This document shows, one piece after another, positions 50,677 through 60,796 of a stretch of DNA of 64,000 bases. A model generated the notes under the pieces. The model saw only the letters and a program-made list of their open reading frames with translations, searched no databases and had not been told where the DNA came from. Positions within the stretch are counted from its first letter, which is position 1. Every line of letters starts with the position of its first letter. Both the position numbers and the translations under genes were made by a program. Source of the stretch: Entomomonas sp. E2T0 (GTDB taxonomy: Bacteria > Pseudomonadota > Gammaproteobacteria > Pseudomonadales > Pseudomonadaceae); contig NZ_CP094972.1 in assembly GCF_025985425.1 (NCBI RefSeq), positions 1,240,001-1,304,000 on the forward strand, written 5' to 3'.

Positions 50677-50709
50677 AAGCGGTTTTAGTATTCTAAAACC
50701 GCTTTGTTA
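50677..50709. terminator. Bidirectional terminator between rsmE and ndvB
   Basis: AAGCGGTTTTAG (50677-50688) and CTAAAACCGCTT (50693-50704) form a 12-bp perfect stem with a 4-nt loop, followed by TGTTATT. Both neighbouring genes converge on it. Confidence 0.8.
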
Positions 50710-53310
50710 TTAGTGTGATTTAATAACAGACATGACAGGCTGTTTATTAGGTTTAAGTGATGACACCATTGCCATAACCATAGCTGCTAAGTAAGGCAAA
50801 GACTGCACGGATAGGGTGATAATCCAAAGCAATATATCATAAGCCATTGATTGTTGAGTTAATAATATACCTGCTACAGCAATCCAAAGTAGCAACATAA
50901 TAAATACTTCTTCCCGAGCTTCAGCGAAGGCAACTAAAAAACCATGGTTACTGCGCATTTTAGGTGTACGGAAGAAAGGTATATGTTTTGTGAAAAAGCC
51001 GTAAATCACTGCTTTAGCAATAGTATGAGAAAGAGAAAGCCCTGTTAATGCAGCAAAAAAAGCATCTTTATAGCTGACGCCAATAACCTTCTTATAAAGG
51101 AAAATAATTTTGCCTACTTTAAAGAAGAATAATGCTAATGGTGGCAATGCAAAAATGATTAAAGGTGGATCAAATTGCTGTGGACTAATAATCATAGCAG
51201 CAGACCATAGCAAAGAACCTAGGATAAAGAAGATATTCATGCTATCTGCAATCCAAGGTAACCAACCTGCTATAAAATGATAGCGTTGCCCTTTGCTGAG
51301 CCTTTTACCATCTTTAGTTTTGCCAAATACTAAGGTTTTAAAGTGGCGTTTAATAATTTGTATAGCACCATAGGCCCATCTGAAACGTTGTTTCTTAAAG
51401 TCGATAAAAGTGTCAGGCATTAAACCTTTACCATAACTTTGTTCACAGTAAGCGGCAGATAATCCTTTTTCAAATACTCGCAGGCCAAGTTCTGCATCTT
51501 CAGTAATACACCAGTCAGCCCATTTTAATTCATCTAGTACTGTACGACGTACCATGGTCATAGTACCGTGTTCAATAATAGCATCACGCTCATTACGGGT
51601 TATCATGCCAATATGGAAGAACCCTTTGTACTCAGCATAACAGAGCTTTTTAAATAAACTGTCGTTCTCGTCATAATAGTCTTGAGGAGACTGTACGATA
51701 GTTATTTTAGGGTCTTTAAAATGAGGCGTCATGTGTTTCAACCAATTAGGGTCAACACAGTAGTCCGCATCAATAACAGCGATTACTTCTACATCAGCAG
51801 AAACTCTCTCTAAGGCGTAATTTAAAGCGCCTGCTTTAAAGCCAGCGAGGGGGCTAACATGATAAAAATGAAAGCGTGAACCTAACTCTTTACAGTAGGC
51901 TTCAACGGGTTTCCAAATAGCTGGATCTTTGGTGTTATTATCAATAACCATGACTTCATAGTTTTGATAATCAAGTTTTGCTAATGCATCTAAAGTTTGT
52001 TTCAGCATCTCGGGTGGTTCATTGTAGCAGGGAACCTGTATGCAAACTTTGGGGTGATAGGTGCTATCCCCAGTCACTGGTGAGAATGGTCTACGTCGCT
52101 GTTTAATCCAAACAGTTTCTGCAAGTTCATGTGCTTCAGTTAGTATAACAATGGCAATACCAAGTACACCAAAGGCTAACAAAGTACCTACAATAAGGTT
52201 GAACCATGTGCTGTATTGTTGGGTATAGTCATAGCCAATCCAAACAATAGTAGAGGCACAAGCAAAGGCAATAATGGTTAAAAATATGCGACCTTTTTGT
52301 TTAAGGGCAGAGCTATCAATCATTAAGATGGATATAGATAAAAATGCTAGCATAGCAGAGATAACTGCTAGTATTTTCCATTGTGCAATCGCAATGACAG
52401 GACCCGTAAATTCAAATTTAGGTTGACGATCTAGATCATATACACCCCAATAAGCTCCTACTGCTCCTTCATCGGTCATTTTCCATGGTTGATCAAAGGC
52501 TTCAACAATAAAGTAGGAATAACCTTGTTGGTTTAAGATATTAACCAAGTTACGTAAGTAAATGGCTTGATCTGCTTGTGAAGCAGATGCTTGACCTTCC
52601 ATTCTGCCATTGCTAGGCCAACCTATTTCAGAAAGAATAAGGGGTTTATTAGGATAATCTTTCTTTAACAAAGCCACTTTTTCAAAAACAAAAGGAATCG
52701 CTTTTTTTACAGGAATGTGTTCCCAGTAGGGAAGAATGTGAGCAGCTATTAAATCAACATGATCACCTAATTCAGGATATTTATCCCAAATATGCCATTG
52801 TTCTGAGGTGGTAACTGGAACTTTGACACTATCGCGCGCATAGTCTAAATAATCAATCATTTGATCAACGGTCACTTCTTCACGGAATAATGCCTCATTA
52901 CCAATAACTAAACGTATTACATTACGATTTTCATTGGCTATTTCGATAGCTTTATCCAGTTCCCTTTGATTTTCTGCTAAATCGTTACTAATCCAAACCC
53001 CTAAAGTTACTTTTAGACCATAATTATCTGCTAAACGCGGGATTGTTCCGAGTGACTCTTTAACGGAATAAGTACGAATATTATTAGTCTGTGTGGCTAC
53101 TAAAGCTAAATCACTACTAATTTCTTCTTCTGTGGGGTAATCTCCAGTGGCGGGATCTTCATACTCATGAAAAGGAGAAAATGAATAGCCAGATACCTGC
53201 TGTGGCCAATTAGGAGCACTAACTGGTCTGTTATATATCGCCCAAAGCCCTGTGAAAAAAGCTGTAATCAACAGAATTATAATAATATTTAGAGCATTTC
53301 TATGCTTCAT
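50710..53310 (-). CDS. ndvB: NdvB-like beta-glucan synthase: GH17 domain fused to GT2 glycosyltransferase
   Basis: An 866-residue inner-membrane protein predicted to make periplasmic beta-(1,3)-glucans. After a first transmembrane helix (8-25) comes a periplasmic GH17 domain with both catalytic glutamates: VIGNEALF (acid/base, about 141) and LSEIGWPSNG (nucleophile, about 229). A cluster of helices (about 325-410) leads to a cytoplasmic GT2 domain with DNNTKD, the DxD DADYC, TEDAELG and QRFRW, then more helices. In P. aeruginosa the equal-sized NdvB makes glucans linked to biofilm antibiotic tolerance, and purified GH17 parts act as transglycosylases. Single gene. Confidence 0.88.
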   Translation of the reverse strand: MKHRNALNIIIILLITAFFTGLWAIYNRPVSAPNWPQQVSGYSFSPFHEYEDPATGDYPTEEEISSDLALVATQTNNIRTYSVKESLGTIPRLADNYGLKVTLGVWISNDLAENQRELDKAIEIANENRNVIRLVIGNEALFREEVTVDQMIDYLDYARDSVKVPVTTSEQWHIWDKYPELGDHVDLIAAHILPYWEHIPVKKAIPFVFEKVALLKKDYPNKPLILSEIGWPSNGRMEGQASASQADQAIYLRNLVNILNQQGYSYFIVEAFDQPWKMTDEGAVGAYWGVYDLDRQPKFEFTGPVIAIAQWKILAVISAMLAFLSISILMIDSSALKQKGRIFLTIIAFACASTIVWIGYDYTQQYSTWFNLIVGTLLAFGVLGIAIVILTEAHELAETVWIKQRRRPFSPVTGDSTYHPKVCIQVPCYNEPPEMLKQTLDALAKLDYQNYEVMVIDNNTKDPAIWKPVEAYCKELGSRFHFYHVSPLAGFKAGALNYALERVSADVEVIAVIDADYCVDPNWLKHMTPHFKDPKITIVQSPQDYYDENDSLFKKLCYAEYKGFFHIGMITRNERDAIIEHGTMTMVRRTVLDELKWADWCITEDAELGLRVFEKGLSAAYCEQSYGKGLMPDTFIDFKKQRFRWAYGAIQIIKRHFKTLVFGKTKDGKRLSKGQRYHFIAGWLPWIADSMNIFFILGSLLWSAAMIISPQQFDPPLIIFALPPLALFFFKVGKIIFLYKKVIGVSYKDAFFAALTGLSLSHTIAKAVIYGFFTKHIPFFRTPKMRSNHGFLVAFAEAREEVFIMLLLWIAVAGILLTQQSMAYDILLWIITLSVQSLPYLAAMVMAMVSSLKPNKQPVMSVIKSH

Positions 53311-53515
53311 GTTAAATTAACATTTCCTGTAATAGTTATTTATATATTTGCTTTAAAAAACAATGTAAAAAAATTAATTCAGATATATGATGAAGAGAAG
53401 TAAAATTAGTTCAGTAGCAAAGTAATAAAATGATTTACAAAGTTTTTCTAAATTTTAAAGAAGTGTTGAATAAAGTTACAATAGATCGCCATAACTAACT
53501 AATCATTTAAAGCCG

Positions 53516-55054
53516 ATGCTTAAAATTACAAATTTATTAGGGACATTATTTTTATTATTATCATTAGTAGCTTGTGGTTCAAAAACCTATGTGGACAAAA
53601 AGGCAAGTTATATGATACCTGTTGAGCAAGCAACAACAAAAATTGATCGGATTGTGCAACCTTTGATTGATACACATGTAAGTCAAACAGGGTTGGTATT
53701 ACTTGATGATAATCTTGAGGCATTTGCAGTAAGGGCTATGACAGCTCGCGAGGCCGGCCGTAGCTTAGATTTGCAGTATTATATTTGGCATAATGATTTA
53801 ACAGGTAATTTGTTAAGTTATGAGTTACTACGTGCAGCTGATCGAGGTGTTCGTATACGCTTATTGCTAGATGATATGAATGCCCATGATAAAGATACTA
53901 TATTAGCTACACTAGAACAGCATCCTAATATAGAAGTAAGGATGTTCAATCCTATTTATAGCCGTGGTAATGTCCTAAGGAAAGGGGCAGAAATGCTATT
54001 TAGGGTGGGGCGTCTCAATCGTCGTATGCACAATAAAGCATGGATTGTTGATGGTCGTATGGCGATAGTTGGGGGACGTAATATAGGGGATGAATATTAT
54101 GATGCAGCAAAGCAAACTAATTTTTTTGATGTAGATGTACTGTTGATAGGCGATGCTGTATTAGAAACAGAAAATATTTTTGATCAGTTTTGGAATAGTC
54201 CTACAACCATTCCCTTAAAATCATTAGTAAAAGTAAAAAAAGGTTCACTCGCTAAGTTACGTGAATATGTGAAAGATATTGATGAAGATATTATTAAAGT
54301 TCGCAATGTTTATGTTGATCGTTTAAAAAATTCAACTACAGTGCAAGCATTATTTAATAGTGAGAAACCACTGTATTGGACTGAGCATGCACATGTCTAT
54401 TCAGATCCACCTGAAAAAGCTTATGACATGAACAAAGAAGCTTGGGTAGTAAACGTATTGTCGAAGGTATGGCAGAGTGCCCAAGATCAATTGATATTAA
54501 TCTCACCTTATTTTGTACCAGGTAAAGAAGGTATGGAATTATTAAAAGGGTTACGACAACGAGAGGTTGATATTGGTGTGGTAACAAACTCGTTAGCAGC
54601 CACAGATGTTATGTTGGTGCATAGTGGTTATATGCCTTATAGAGTTCCATTATTAAAGTTAGGCGTTGATTTATACGAGTTTACCCCACATGTGGAAGTA
54701 GATAAAAGTTTATTAGGTTCTAGTGGGGCTAGTTTGCATACTAAGGCATTTATTGTTGATGGTAATATTGGCTTTATTGGTTCCTTTAATTTTGACCCCC
54801 GTTCAGCACGGTTAAATACAGAAATGGGTGTGTTCTTTATTCACCCTGAGTTAACCGAAGAAATTTCTTCACTTTATGCCTATAAAATTGAGCAAAATAA
54901 TAGTTATGAACTCTTTTTAGAGAATGGCAAGTTACGTTGGCGAGATGGTAGTGTCATACCACCTAAAATTTGGACACATGATCCAGAGGTAGGTTTTATA
55001 AAACGTGCTACTACTAAGGCGATCAGTTGGTTGCCTATAGAGTCACAATTATAG
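53516..55054 (+). CDS. clsC: Phospholipase D family lipoprotein, ClsC-like cardiolipin synthase
   Basis: A 512-residue protein with a lipoprotein signal (LLLSLVAC, Cys20) and two HKD motifs: HNKAWIVDGRMAIVGGRNIG (about 172-191) and HTKAFIVDGNIGFIGSFNFD (about 413-432). This two-HKD arrangement with a C-terminal segment matches YmdC/ClsC, which in E. coli makes cardiolipin from phosphatidylethanolamine and phosphatidylglycerol and needs a partner, YmdB. No ymdB is nearby, and the lipobox suggests periplasmic placement, so another phosphatidyl-transfer role is possible. Single gene. Confidence 0.8.
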   Translation: MLKITNLLGTLFLLLSLVACGSKTYVDKKASYMIPVEQATTKIDRIVQPLIDTHVSQTGLVLLDDNLEAFAVRAMTAREAGRSLDLQYYIWHNDLTGNLLSYELLRAADRGVRIRLLLDDMNAHDKDTILATLEQHPNIEVRMFNPIYSRGNVLRKGAEMLFRVGRLNRRMHNKAWIVDGRMAIVGGRNIGDEYYDAAKQTNFFDVDVLLIGDAVLETENIFDQFWNSPTTIPLKSLVKVKKGSLAKLREYVKDIDEDIIKVRNVYVDRLKNSTTVQALFNSEKPLYWTEHAHVYSDPPEKAYDMNKEAWVVNVLSKVWQSAQDQLILISPYFVPGKEGMELLKGLRQREVDIGVVTNSLAATDVMLVHSGYMPYRVPLLKLGVDLYEFTPHVEVDKSLLGSSGASLHTKAFIVDGNIGFIGSFNFDPRSARLNTEMGVFFIHPELTEEISSLYAYKIEQNNSYELFLENGKLRWRDGSVIPPKIWTHDPEVGFIKRATTKAISWLPIESQL

Positions 55055-55208
55055 TGATGGGCTCATCTTAGGATTTAATACAAAAGATAATTTGTATTTA
55101 TAAATCATCAATTACGTAAGGTAGTCTTATTTTACTGAATTAATCTATAGCATGTCAGGGGTTCTCCCGTTATAATTCATGACTTTGACTTTAAAAGCGT
55201 TTACGGTT

Positions 55209-56153
55209 ATGCGGTTGGTTCGCTGTCTTCAAGACTTAAAGAATTTTAAACAAGGTTGTGTGGCTACCATTGGTAATTTTGATGGCTTACACCTCGGTCA
55301 CCAAGCCATTTTAGAGCATGTCAAAACATGTGCTAAAGAGTTAGGTGTGCCTAGCTGTGCTATTATTTTTGAACCACAACCAAAAGAGTTTTTTGATCCT
55401 CAAGATGCACCTATCCGTTTAACGCGAGTGCGTGAAAAGCTAGAACTATTAAGAGATCAAGGCATTGATATTGTTTTATGCCTGCATTTTAATCAACGGT
55501 TTAGAGAAATATCGGCCGAAGATTTTATTAAAAAGATTTTAGTTGATGGTTTGCATGTAAAGCATATTGAAGTGGGTGATGATTTTCATTTTGGCGCTAA
55601 ACGCAGTGGTAATTTTGCCATGCTGCAAGAGGCAGGTAAAAAATATGGTTTTACTGTACAGGATGCCAAAACAGTTTATTTAGATGAGCAGAGGATCAGT
55701 AGTACCCGTGTTCGTAATGCCCTATTAGCAGATGATTTAGAGTTGGTTGAGCGCTTATTAGGAAGACCTTTCCAACTATCAGGTAGGGTGATTCGAGGCC
55801 AGCAATTAGCCAGAAAATTAGGTTGTCCTACTGCTAATATTCAGCTTAAACGTAAACATGCACCGCTTAGAGGGGTGTTTGTAGTAAGTTGCGAGCTAGA
55901 AGGTAAAGTTTATTGTGGTGTTGCTAATATTGGTATTAGACCCACTGTACAAGGTGATGGACGTTCTCATCTGGAAGTACATTTATTAGATTATTCAGGT
56001 GATCTTTATAATCGCCATATCCGAGTTACTTTTCATCACAAGCTGCGGGATGAAAAGAAATTTAACTCACTTGATGAGTTAAAAGCAGCAATTGACAATG
56101 ATGTGACCAATGCTCGTGCTTATTGGCAGGCACGTGGCCTATTAAACCGTTAG
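55209..56153 (+). CDS. ribF: Bifunctional riboflavin kinase/FAD synthetase
   Basis: Converts riboflavin to FMN and FAD. The N-terminal nucleotidyltransferase half has [17 protein letters not shown] and [10 protein letters not shown]; the C-terminal flavokinase half has [17 protein letters not shown] and [11 protein letters not shown]. The ATG at 55209 ([10 protein letters not shown]) is chosen because Pseudomonas RibF starts at the same place; the frame extends 10 codons upstream to another ATG without a ribosome-binding site. That gives 314 residues, a normal length. It is 10 nt upstream of ileS. Confidence 0.95.
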   Translation: MRLVRCLQDLKNFKQGCVATIGNFDGLHLGHQAILEHVKTCAKELGVPSCAIIFEPQPKEFFDPQDAPIRLTRVREKLELLRDQGIDIVLCLHFNQRFREISAEDFIKKILVDGLHVKHIEVGDDFHFGAKRSGNFAMLQEAGKKYGFTVQDAKTVYLDEQRISSTRVRNALLADDLELVERLLGRPFQLSGRVIRGQQLARKLGCPTANIQLKRKHAPLRGVFVVSCELEGKVYCGVANIGIRPTVQGDGRSHLEVHLLDYSGDLYNRHIRVTFHHKLRDEKKFNSLDELKAAIDNDVTNARAYWQARGLLNR

Positions 56154-56163
56154 GGCTTTTATT

Positions 56164-58995
56164 ATGAGTGACTATAAATCGACATTGAATTTACCGGAAA
56201 CAGATTTCCCCATGAAGGCTAGCTTGCCTCAGCGGGAACCTAAGATGATTGAAACATGGACTACTGAGAATCTGTACCAAAAAATTCGTGAGATTAGTGA
56301 AGGTCGCCCTAAATTTTTACTACACGATGGCCCGCCATACGCCAACGGTAATATACATATTGGTCACGCAGTTAACAAAATTATTAAAGATATTATTAAC
56401 CGTTCTAAAATTCTATCAGGTTATGATGTGCCCTACATTCCTGGTTGGGATTGTCACGGCTTGCCTATTGAAAACCAGATAGAAAAGAAACATGGTAAGA
56501 ATATTGAAGCAGACAAAATGCGCGAACTTTGCCGAGCGTTTGCTAAGGAACAAGTAGAAGGGCAAAAGAAAGATTTTATCCGCCTTGGTGTATTAGGTGA
56601 CTGGGATAATCCCTATCTAACTATGAACTTTGCTAATGAAGCAGGTGAAGTACGTGCTTTAGCAGAGATGGTTAAACATGGTTATGTGTTTAAAGGTTTA
56701 AAACCTGTTAATTGGTGTTTTGACTGTGGTTCAGCATTGGCTGAAGCTGAAGTGGAATACCAAGATAAGCAATCAGATGCGATTGATGTAGGTTTTCCTG
56801 TTGCTGAAGGTGATAAATTAGCAGCTGCTTTTGGCTTAGCTAGCTTGCCTAAAACAGCGTATGCAGTTATCTGGACTACTACACCTTGGACAATCCCTGC
56901 TAACCAAGCACTTAACTTCCATCCTGAACTTGAATACGCTCTAGTGGATGTAGGTGATAAGTTATTAGTATTAGCAGTTGATTTGGTTAATGACTGTTTA
57001 GAACGTTATAAACTTGAAGGTAAGATAATTGCTAAGGCATTGGGAGAGACGCTAGAACTTATTAAGTTTAAGCATCCATTCTACGATCGTTTATCCCCTA
57101 TTTATTTAGCGGACTATGTGGAGGCTACTTCGGGTACAGGTATTGTGCATTCTGCACCTGCTTATGGTGTGGATGACTTTAATACTTGTAAACGTTATGG
57201 CATGATCAATGATGATATCTTAACGCCTGTGCAAAGTAATGGTGTTTATGCTGAAGATTTACCTTTCTTCGGTGGTCAATTTATTTGGAAAGCCAACGCT
57301 AATATTGTTGAAAAGTTAAGAGAAGTAGGCAGTTTATTAGCCTATGAAAAAATCGTTCATAGCTATATGCATTGCTGGCGCCATAAAACGCCATTAATCT
57401 ATCGTGCTACAGCGCAATGGTTTGTGGGAATGGATGTACAACCTATAGATGGTAGAACTTTACGTGAGCGTTCTCTACAAGGTATTGAGCAAACACAGTT
57501 CTTCCCTGCATGGGGTAAAGAGCGTTTATACGACATGATCGCTAAACGTCCTGACTGGTGTATCTCCCGTCAACGTAATTGGGGTGTGCCAATTCCTTTC
57601 TTCTTAAATAAACAAACAGGTGAGTTACATCCTCGTACTGTAGAGTTAATGGAAGAAGTAGCAAAACGTATTGAGAAAGAAGGTATTGAGGCTTGGTTTA
57701 AGTTAAACCCAGTAGAGTTATTAGGTGCTGAGGCTGATCAATATGACAAAATCAGTGATACGTTAGATGTGTGGTTTGATTCAGGTACTACCCATTGGCA
57801 TGTATTACGTGGTTCTCATCCATTAGGTCATGCTAGTGGACCTCGTGCTGATCTTTATTTAGAAGGTTCTGACCAACATCGTGGTTGGTTCCACTCATCA
57901 TTATTAACTGGTTGTGCAATTGATGATCATCCTCCTTATCGTAGCCTATTAACTCATGGCTTCACAGTGGATGAGAATGGTCGCAAAATGTCTAAGTCAT
58001 TAGGCAATGTGATTGCACCACAAGAAGTAACAGATAAGTTAGGGGCTGATATCTTACGCTTATGGGTATCTTCAGTAGATTACTCAGGTGAGATCGCTGC
58101 ATCCCATGAAATCTTCCAACGTAATGCAGATGCCTATCGTCGTATTCGTAATACCATTCGTTACTTATTATCGAATTTATCAGGTTTTGATCCAGCCACT
58201 GATTTATTACCAACAGACAAGTTACTGACTTTAGATCGCTGGGTAATAGATGCGGCTGCACAAATGCAAAGTGAGCTGAATGACGCTTACGAACAATATA
58301 AGTTCTGGCAGGTTTATCAAAAACTACATAATTTCTGTACTCAAGAGTTAAGTAGTTTTTACTTAGACTTAATTAAAGACCGTCAATACACTACAGCTAA
58401 AGACAGTGTGGCGAGACGTTCTTGCCAAACAGCACTATATCATATCGCTGAAGCACTGGTTCGTTGGATTGCACCTATTCTACCTTTCACCGCCGAAGAA
58501 GCTTGGGGATATTTGCCAGGTAAGCGTAATCAGTCAGTGATGTTGAATACTTGGTATAACGGTTTAACAGAGTTACCAGAAGGTTTTGAATTAGATCGTG
58601 ATTACTGGCAACAAATCATGGCAGTTAAAACGGCGGTTAATAAAGAAATTGAAAACCAACGTAATAACAAAGTAGTTGGTGGTAGTTTACAAGCAGAAGT
58701 AACCTTATATGCGCAGGGAGATTTATTAACTGCTCTAAATAAGCTGGATGATGAGTTACGTTTTGTATTAATTACTTCTAAAGCAGATATTTTACCTTTT
58801 GAACAAGCACCTGCCGATGCAGTAGTCACTGAATTAGCAGATTTGAAATTAACGGTTAAAAAATCTGATAATCAGAAATGTGGTCGTTGTTGGCATTATG
58901 TGGCTGATGTAGGCCAACATGCCGACCATCCTGAGCTTTGTGGGCGTTGTATTACTAATGTCTATGGTGAAGGCGAAGCGCGTCAAAATGTATAG
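56164..58995 (+). CDS. ileS: Isoleucyl-tRNA synthetase
   Basis: Class Ia synthetase that charges tRNA-Ile and edits valine. The 943-residue length is that of the bacterial (IleS1) type. HIGH is at residues 65-68 ([12 protein letters not shown]), the editing domain contains [20 protein letters not shown] is near residue 608 ([10 protein letters not shown]), and the C-terminal zinc finger CGRCWHYV with CGRC is intact. IleS1-type enzymes are sensitive to mupirocin in general. The stop codon is embedded in a short hairpin-like repeat (58992-59021). Confidence 0.98.
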   Translation: MSDYKSTLNLPETDFPMKASLPQREPKMIETWTTENLYQKIREISEGRPKFLLHDGPPYANGNIHIGHAVNKIIKDIINRSKILSGYDVPYIPGWDCHGLPIENQIEKKHGKNIEADKMRELCRAFAKEQVEGQKKDFIRLGVLGDWDNPYLTMNFANEAGEVRALAEMVKHGYVFKGLKPVNWCFDCGSALAEAEVEYQDKQSDAIDVGFPVAEGDKLAAAFGLASLPKTAYAVIWTTTPWTIPANQALNFHPELEYALVDVGDKLLVLAVDLVNDCLERYKLEGKIIAKALGETLELIKFKHPFYDRLSPIYLADYVEATSGTGIVHSAPAYGVDDFNTCKRYGMINDDILTPVQSNGVYAEDLPFFGGQFIWKANANIVEKLREVGSLLAYEKIVHSYMHCWRHKTPLIYRATAQWFVGMDVQPIDGRTLRERSLQGIEQTQFFPAWGKERLYDMIAKRPDWCISRQRNWGVPIPFFLNKQTGELHPRTVELMEEVAKRIEKEGIEAWFKLNPVELLGAEADQYDKISDTLDVWFDSGTTHWHVLRGSHPLGHASGPRADLYLEGSDQHRGWFHSSLLTGCAIDDHPPYRSLLTHGFTVDENGRKMSKSLGNVIAPQEVTDKLGADILRLWVSSVDYSGEIAASHEIFQRNADAYRRIRNTIRYLLSNLSGFDPATDLLPTDKLLTLDRWVIDAAAQMQSELNDAYEQYKFWQVYQKLHNFCTQELSSFYLDLIKDRQYTTAKDSVARRSCQTALYHIAEALVRWIAPILPFTAEEAWGYLPGKRNQSVMLNTWYNGLTELPEGFELDRDYWQQIMAVKTAVNKEIENQRNNKVVGGSLQAEVTLYAQGDLLTALNKLDDELRFVLITSKADILPFEQAPADAVVTELADLKLTVKKSDNQKCGRCWHYVADVGQHADHPELCGRCITNVYGEGEARQNV

Positions 58996-59021
58996 CTATC
59001 ACTCTATATGGAAACAGCTAT
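58992..59021. repeat. Short relative of the palindromic element at the ileS stop
   Basis: The first 16 nt agree with the left end of the element at 38286 at 14 positions, and the last nine (AACAGCTAT) are identical to its right end; the middle is missing. The ileS stop codon lies inside it. Confidence 0.45.
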
Positions 59022-59057
59022 AAACAGATAGGTTAATTAATAGAAGGGTTATCATTG

Positions 59058-59561
59058 ATGACACGTTTTGGTAAATTATCTTGGGTTTGGGTGTCGGTAC
59101 TGGTCATTATCATTGACCAGTCCACCAAATACTGGACACTAAACTATCTACCTCTTCAACAAATGGTAGAGGTTATTCCAAACTATTTGGCTTGGTTTCA
59201 TACTTATAACTTTGGGGCAGCTTGGAGCTTCTTAGCCGATCATTCAGGTTGGCAAAAGTGGTTGTTTGCTGGTATTGCCTTTATTATAAGTATTGTCTTA
59301 GTGATATGGTTAACACGGCTTAAATCAAATAAAGAAACATGGTTAGCTATTGCATTAGCATTAGTTTTAGGTGGTGCTTTAGGTAATCTGTATGACCGTG
59401 TAGTATTGGGTTATGTTGTCGATTTTATTTTAGCCCATTGGCATGCTGATTATTATTTCCCCGCCTTTAATATAGCAGATACTGCTATTACAGTGGGGGC
59501 TGCGATGTTAATTATTGATATGTTGTTCTTTGCTAAAAAGAGAGAAAGTAAAAGTGAGTAG
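59058..59561 (+). CDS. lspA: Lipoprotein signal peptidase
   Basis: Inner-membrane aspartyl protease (signal peptidase II) that removes the signal peptide from lipid-modified prolipoproteins. The 167-residue protein has four hydrophobic segments and both catalytic aspartates: NLYDRVVLGYVVDFI and FNIADTAITVG. The ATG at 59058 follows GAAGGG at a fitting distance; an in-frame TTG just before it is rejected. It is the third gene of the ribF-ileS-lspA-fkpB operon, and its end overlaps fkpB by 8 nt. Confidence 0.97.
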   Translation: MTRFGKLSWVWVSVLVIIIDQSTKYWTLNYLPLQQMVEVIPNYLAWFHTYNFGAAWSFLADHSGWQKWLFAGIAFIISIVLVIWLTRLKSNKETWLAIALALVLGGALGNLYDRVVLGYVVDFILAHWHADYYFPAFNIADTAITVGAAMLIIDMLFFAKKRESKSE

Positions 59562-59979
59562 TATTAATGATAATAGTCGAGTGACACTGCATTTCACCCT
59601 TAAATTAGTTTCAGGTGAGGTGATAGATAGTACACGTGACAAACAAGCGGCTACTTTTACGATGAAGGATGGCAGTTTATTACCAGGTTTTGAACAAGTG
59701 CTTATTGGTATGAAAGCTGGTGATAAACAAGAGTTTCTTATTAAACCAGAACAAGGCTTTGGTCAGCCTAATCCACAAAATGTGCAAGTGATACCTCGCG
59801 CACATTTTAAAGAGATGGATTTGGAAGTAGGTTTAATGTTTATGTTTAAGGATGCTGCTGGTTCAGATTTACCCGGTATGGTAAGTCGTTTTGATGATAA
59901 AGAAGTAGTGATCGACTTTAATCACCCATTAGCAGGCAAAGATATCTTATTTGATGTGGAAATTATTGCTGTTGAATAG
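59554..59979 (+). CDS. fkpB: FKBP-type peptidyl-prolyl cis-trans isomerase, SlpA-like
   Basis: A 141-residue cytoplasmic FKBP with an inserted chaperone flap. It starts with VTLHFTLKLVSGEVIDST and has LLPGFEQVLIGMKAGDKQEF, PEQGFGQPNPQNVQVIPR and FNHPLAGKDILFDVEI, as in FkpB/SlpA. The start is taken as GTG at 59554 (SSINDNSRV), with an AGAGAGAAAG ribosome-binding site inside lspA, giving an 8-nt overlap. A longer frame from a TTG at 59515 is not supported. In most gammaproteobacteria ispH follows; here the convergent tatD gene does. Confidence 0.94.
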   Translation: MSSINDNSRVTLHFTLKLVSGEVIDSTRDKQAATFTMKDGSLLPGFEQVLIGMKAGDKQEFLIKPEQGFGQPNPQNVQVIPRAHFKEMDLEVGLMFMFKDAAGSDLPGMVSRFDDKEVVIDFNHPLAGKDILFDVEIIAVE

Positions 59980-59985
59980 TGCCAT

Positions 59986-59999
59986 ATAGCAACAGCTAT
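59986..59999. repeat. Short repeat matching the palindromic element's right end
   Basis: ATAGCAACAGCTAT, a 5-bp hairpin with an AACA loop, is identical to the last 14 nt of the element at 38286-38389. It sits between the convergent stops of fkpB and the TatD gene. Confidence 0.4.
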
Positions 60000-60793
60000 A
60001 GGTTGTTAAGATTCCAATTAAATAGTTCACAGGCATTTTGAGTAGACGCTTCAGCAAGAAGCTCTGCTGAAATGCCTTTTATTTTGGCCAGTTGTTGGCA
60101 TATTTCAGGTAAAAACTCAGGGCTATTACGATTACCTAGTTGAGTAACAGGCGAGAGGTCAGGCGCATCAGTTTCTAATACAATAGCATCGAGTGGTAAT
60201 TGTTCTAATACACGATGCATACGATGAGCTTGGGGATAAGTTCCTGCACCACCTAAGCCAATCTTAAAACCTAGTTTGATATATTCTTTAGCTTCTTCAT
60301 AGCTACCACTAAAGGCATGAGCAATACCTCCTAGTTTAAATTTTAGCTCTTTTAAAATTTTAATAGTATCAGCATGAGCTCGTCTAACATGGAGTAATAC
60401 AGGCTTTTGGAATTCTGTAGCAATCTCTAATTGGAGTTTAAATAGCTGTTGCTGCTGTTCTTGATCGTAGTTATCAATATAGTAATCTAAACCAATTTCG
60501 CCAATGGCACAAAGTTTTGCAGAGTATTCAGGTTGTCTAAAAAGTTGTGTTAATAGCTCAAGTGTTTGAGGTACTTGTGACGCTGATGGGATATACATAG
60601 GGTGTATACCACAGGCTACATAAAGTGAGGGATGTTGCTGTGCTAATTGAATAGTGTGTTGCCATTCACTAGCAAACACTCCCACCATAATTTGTTTTAT
60701 AACACCTAATTTAATACTCCGTTTTAAGACTTGGTCACGATCACTATTGAAGTTATCGCAACCAAGGTGATTATGGGTATCGATTAGATACAT
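59996..60793 (-). CDS. TatD family hydrolase (YjjV-like)
   Basis: A 265-residue metal-dependent hydrolase with a TIM-barrel fold. The metal ligands and catalytic residues are all present: DTHNHLGCD, CGIHPMY, GEIGLDYY, LHVRRAH, HAFSGSYEEA and ETDAPDLSP. TatD proteins are 3'-5' DNA exonucleases in E. coli; the YjjV subgroup is less studied. It starts 3 nt after the degenerate helicase gene ends, suggesting co-transcription with it. Confidence 0.92.
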   Translation of the reverse strand: MYLIDTHNHLGCDNFNSDRDQVLKRSIKLGVIKQIMVGVFASEWQHTIQLAQQHPSLYVACGIHPMYIPSASQVPQTLELLTQLFRQPEYSAKLCAIGEIGLDYYIDNYDQEQQQQLFKLQLEIATEFQKPVLLHVRRAHADTIKILKELKFKLGGIAHAFSGSYEEAKEYIKLGFKIGLGGAGTYPQAHRMHRVLEQLPLDAIVLETDAPDLSPVTQLGNRNSPEFLPEICQQLAKIKGISAELLAEASTQNACELFNWNLNNL

Positions 60794-60796
60794 TGC

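Noticed and set aside
59515-59553. Upstream TTG start for fkpB inside lspA
   Set aside because: Residues are encoded by the lspA 3' end in another frame, are not FKBP-like, and a GTG with a ribosome-binding site is present at 59554.
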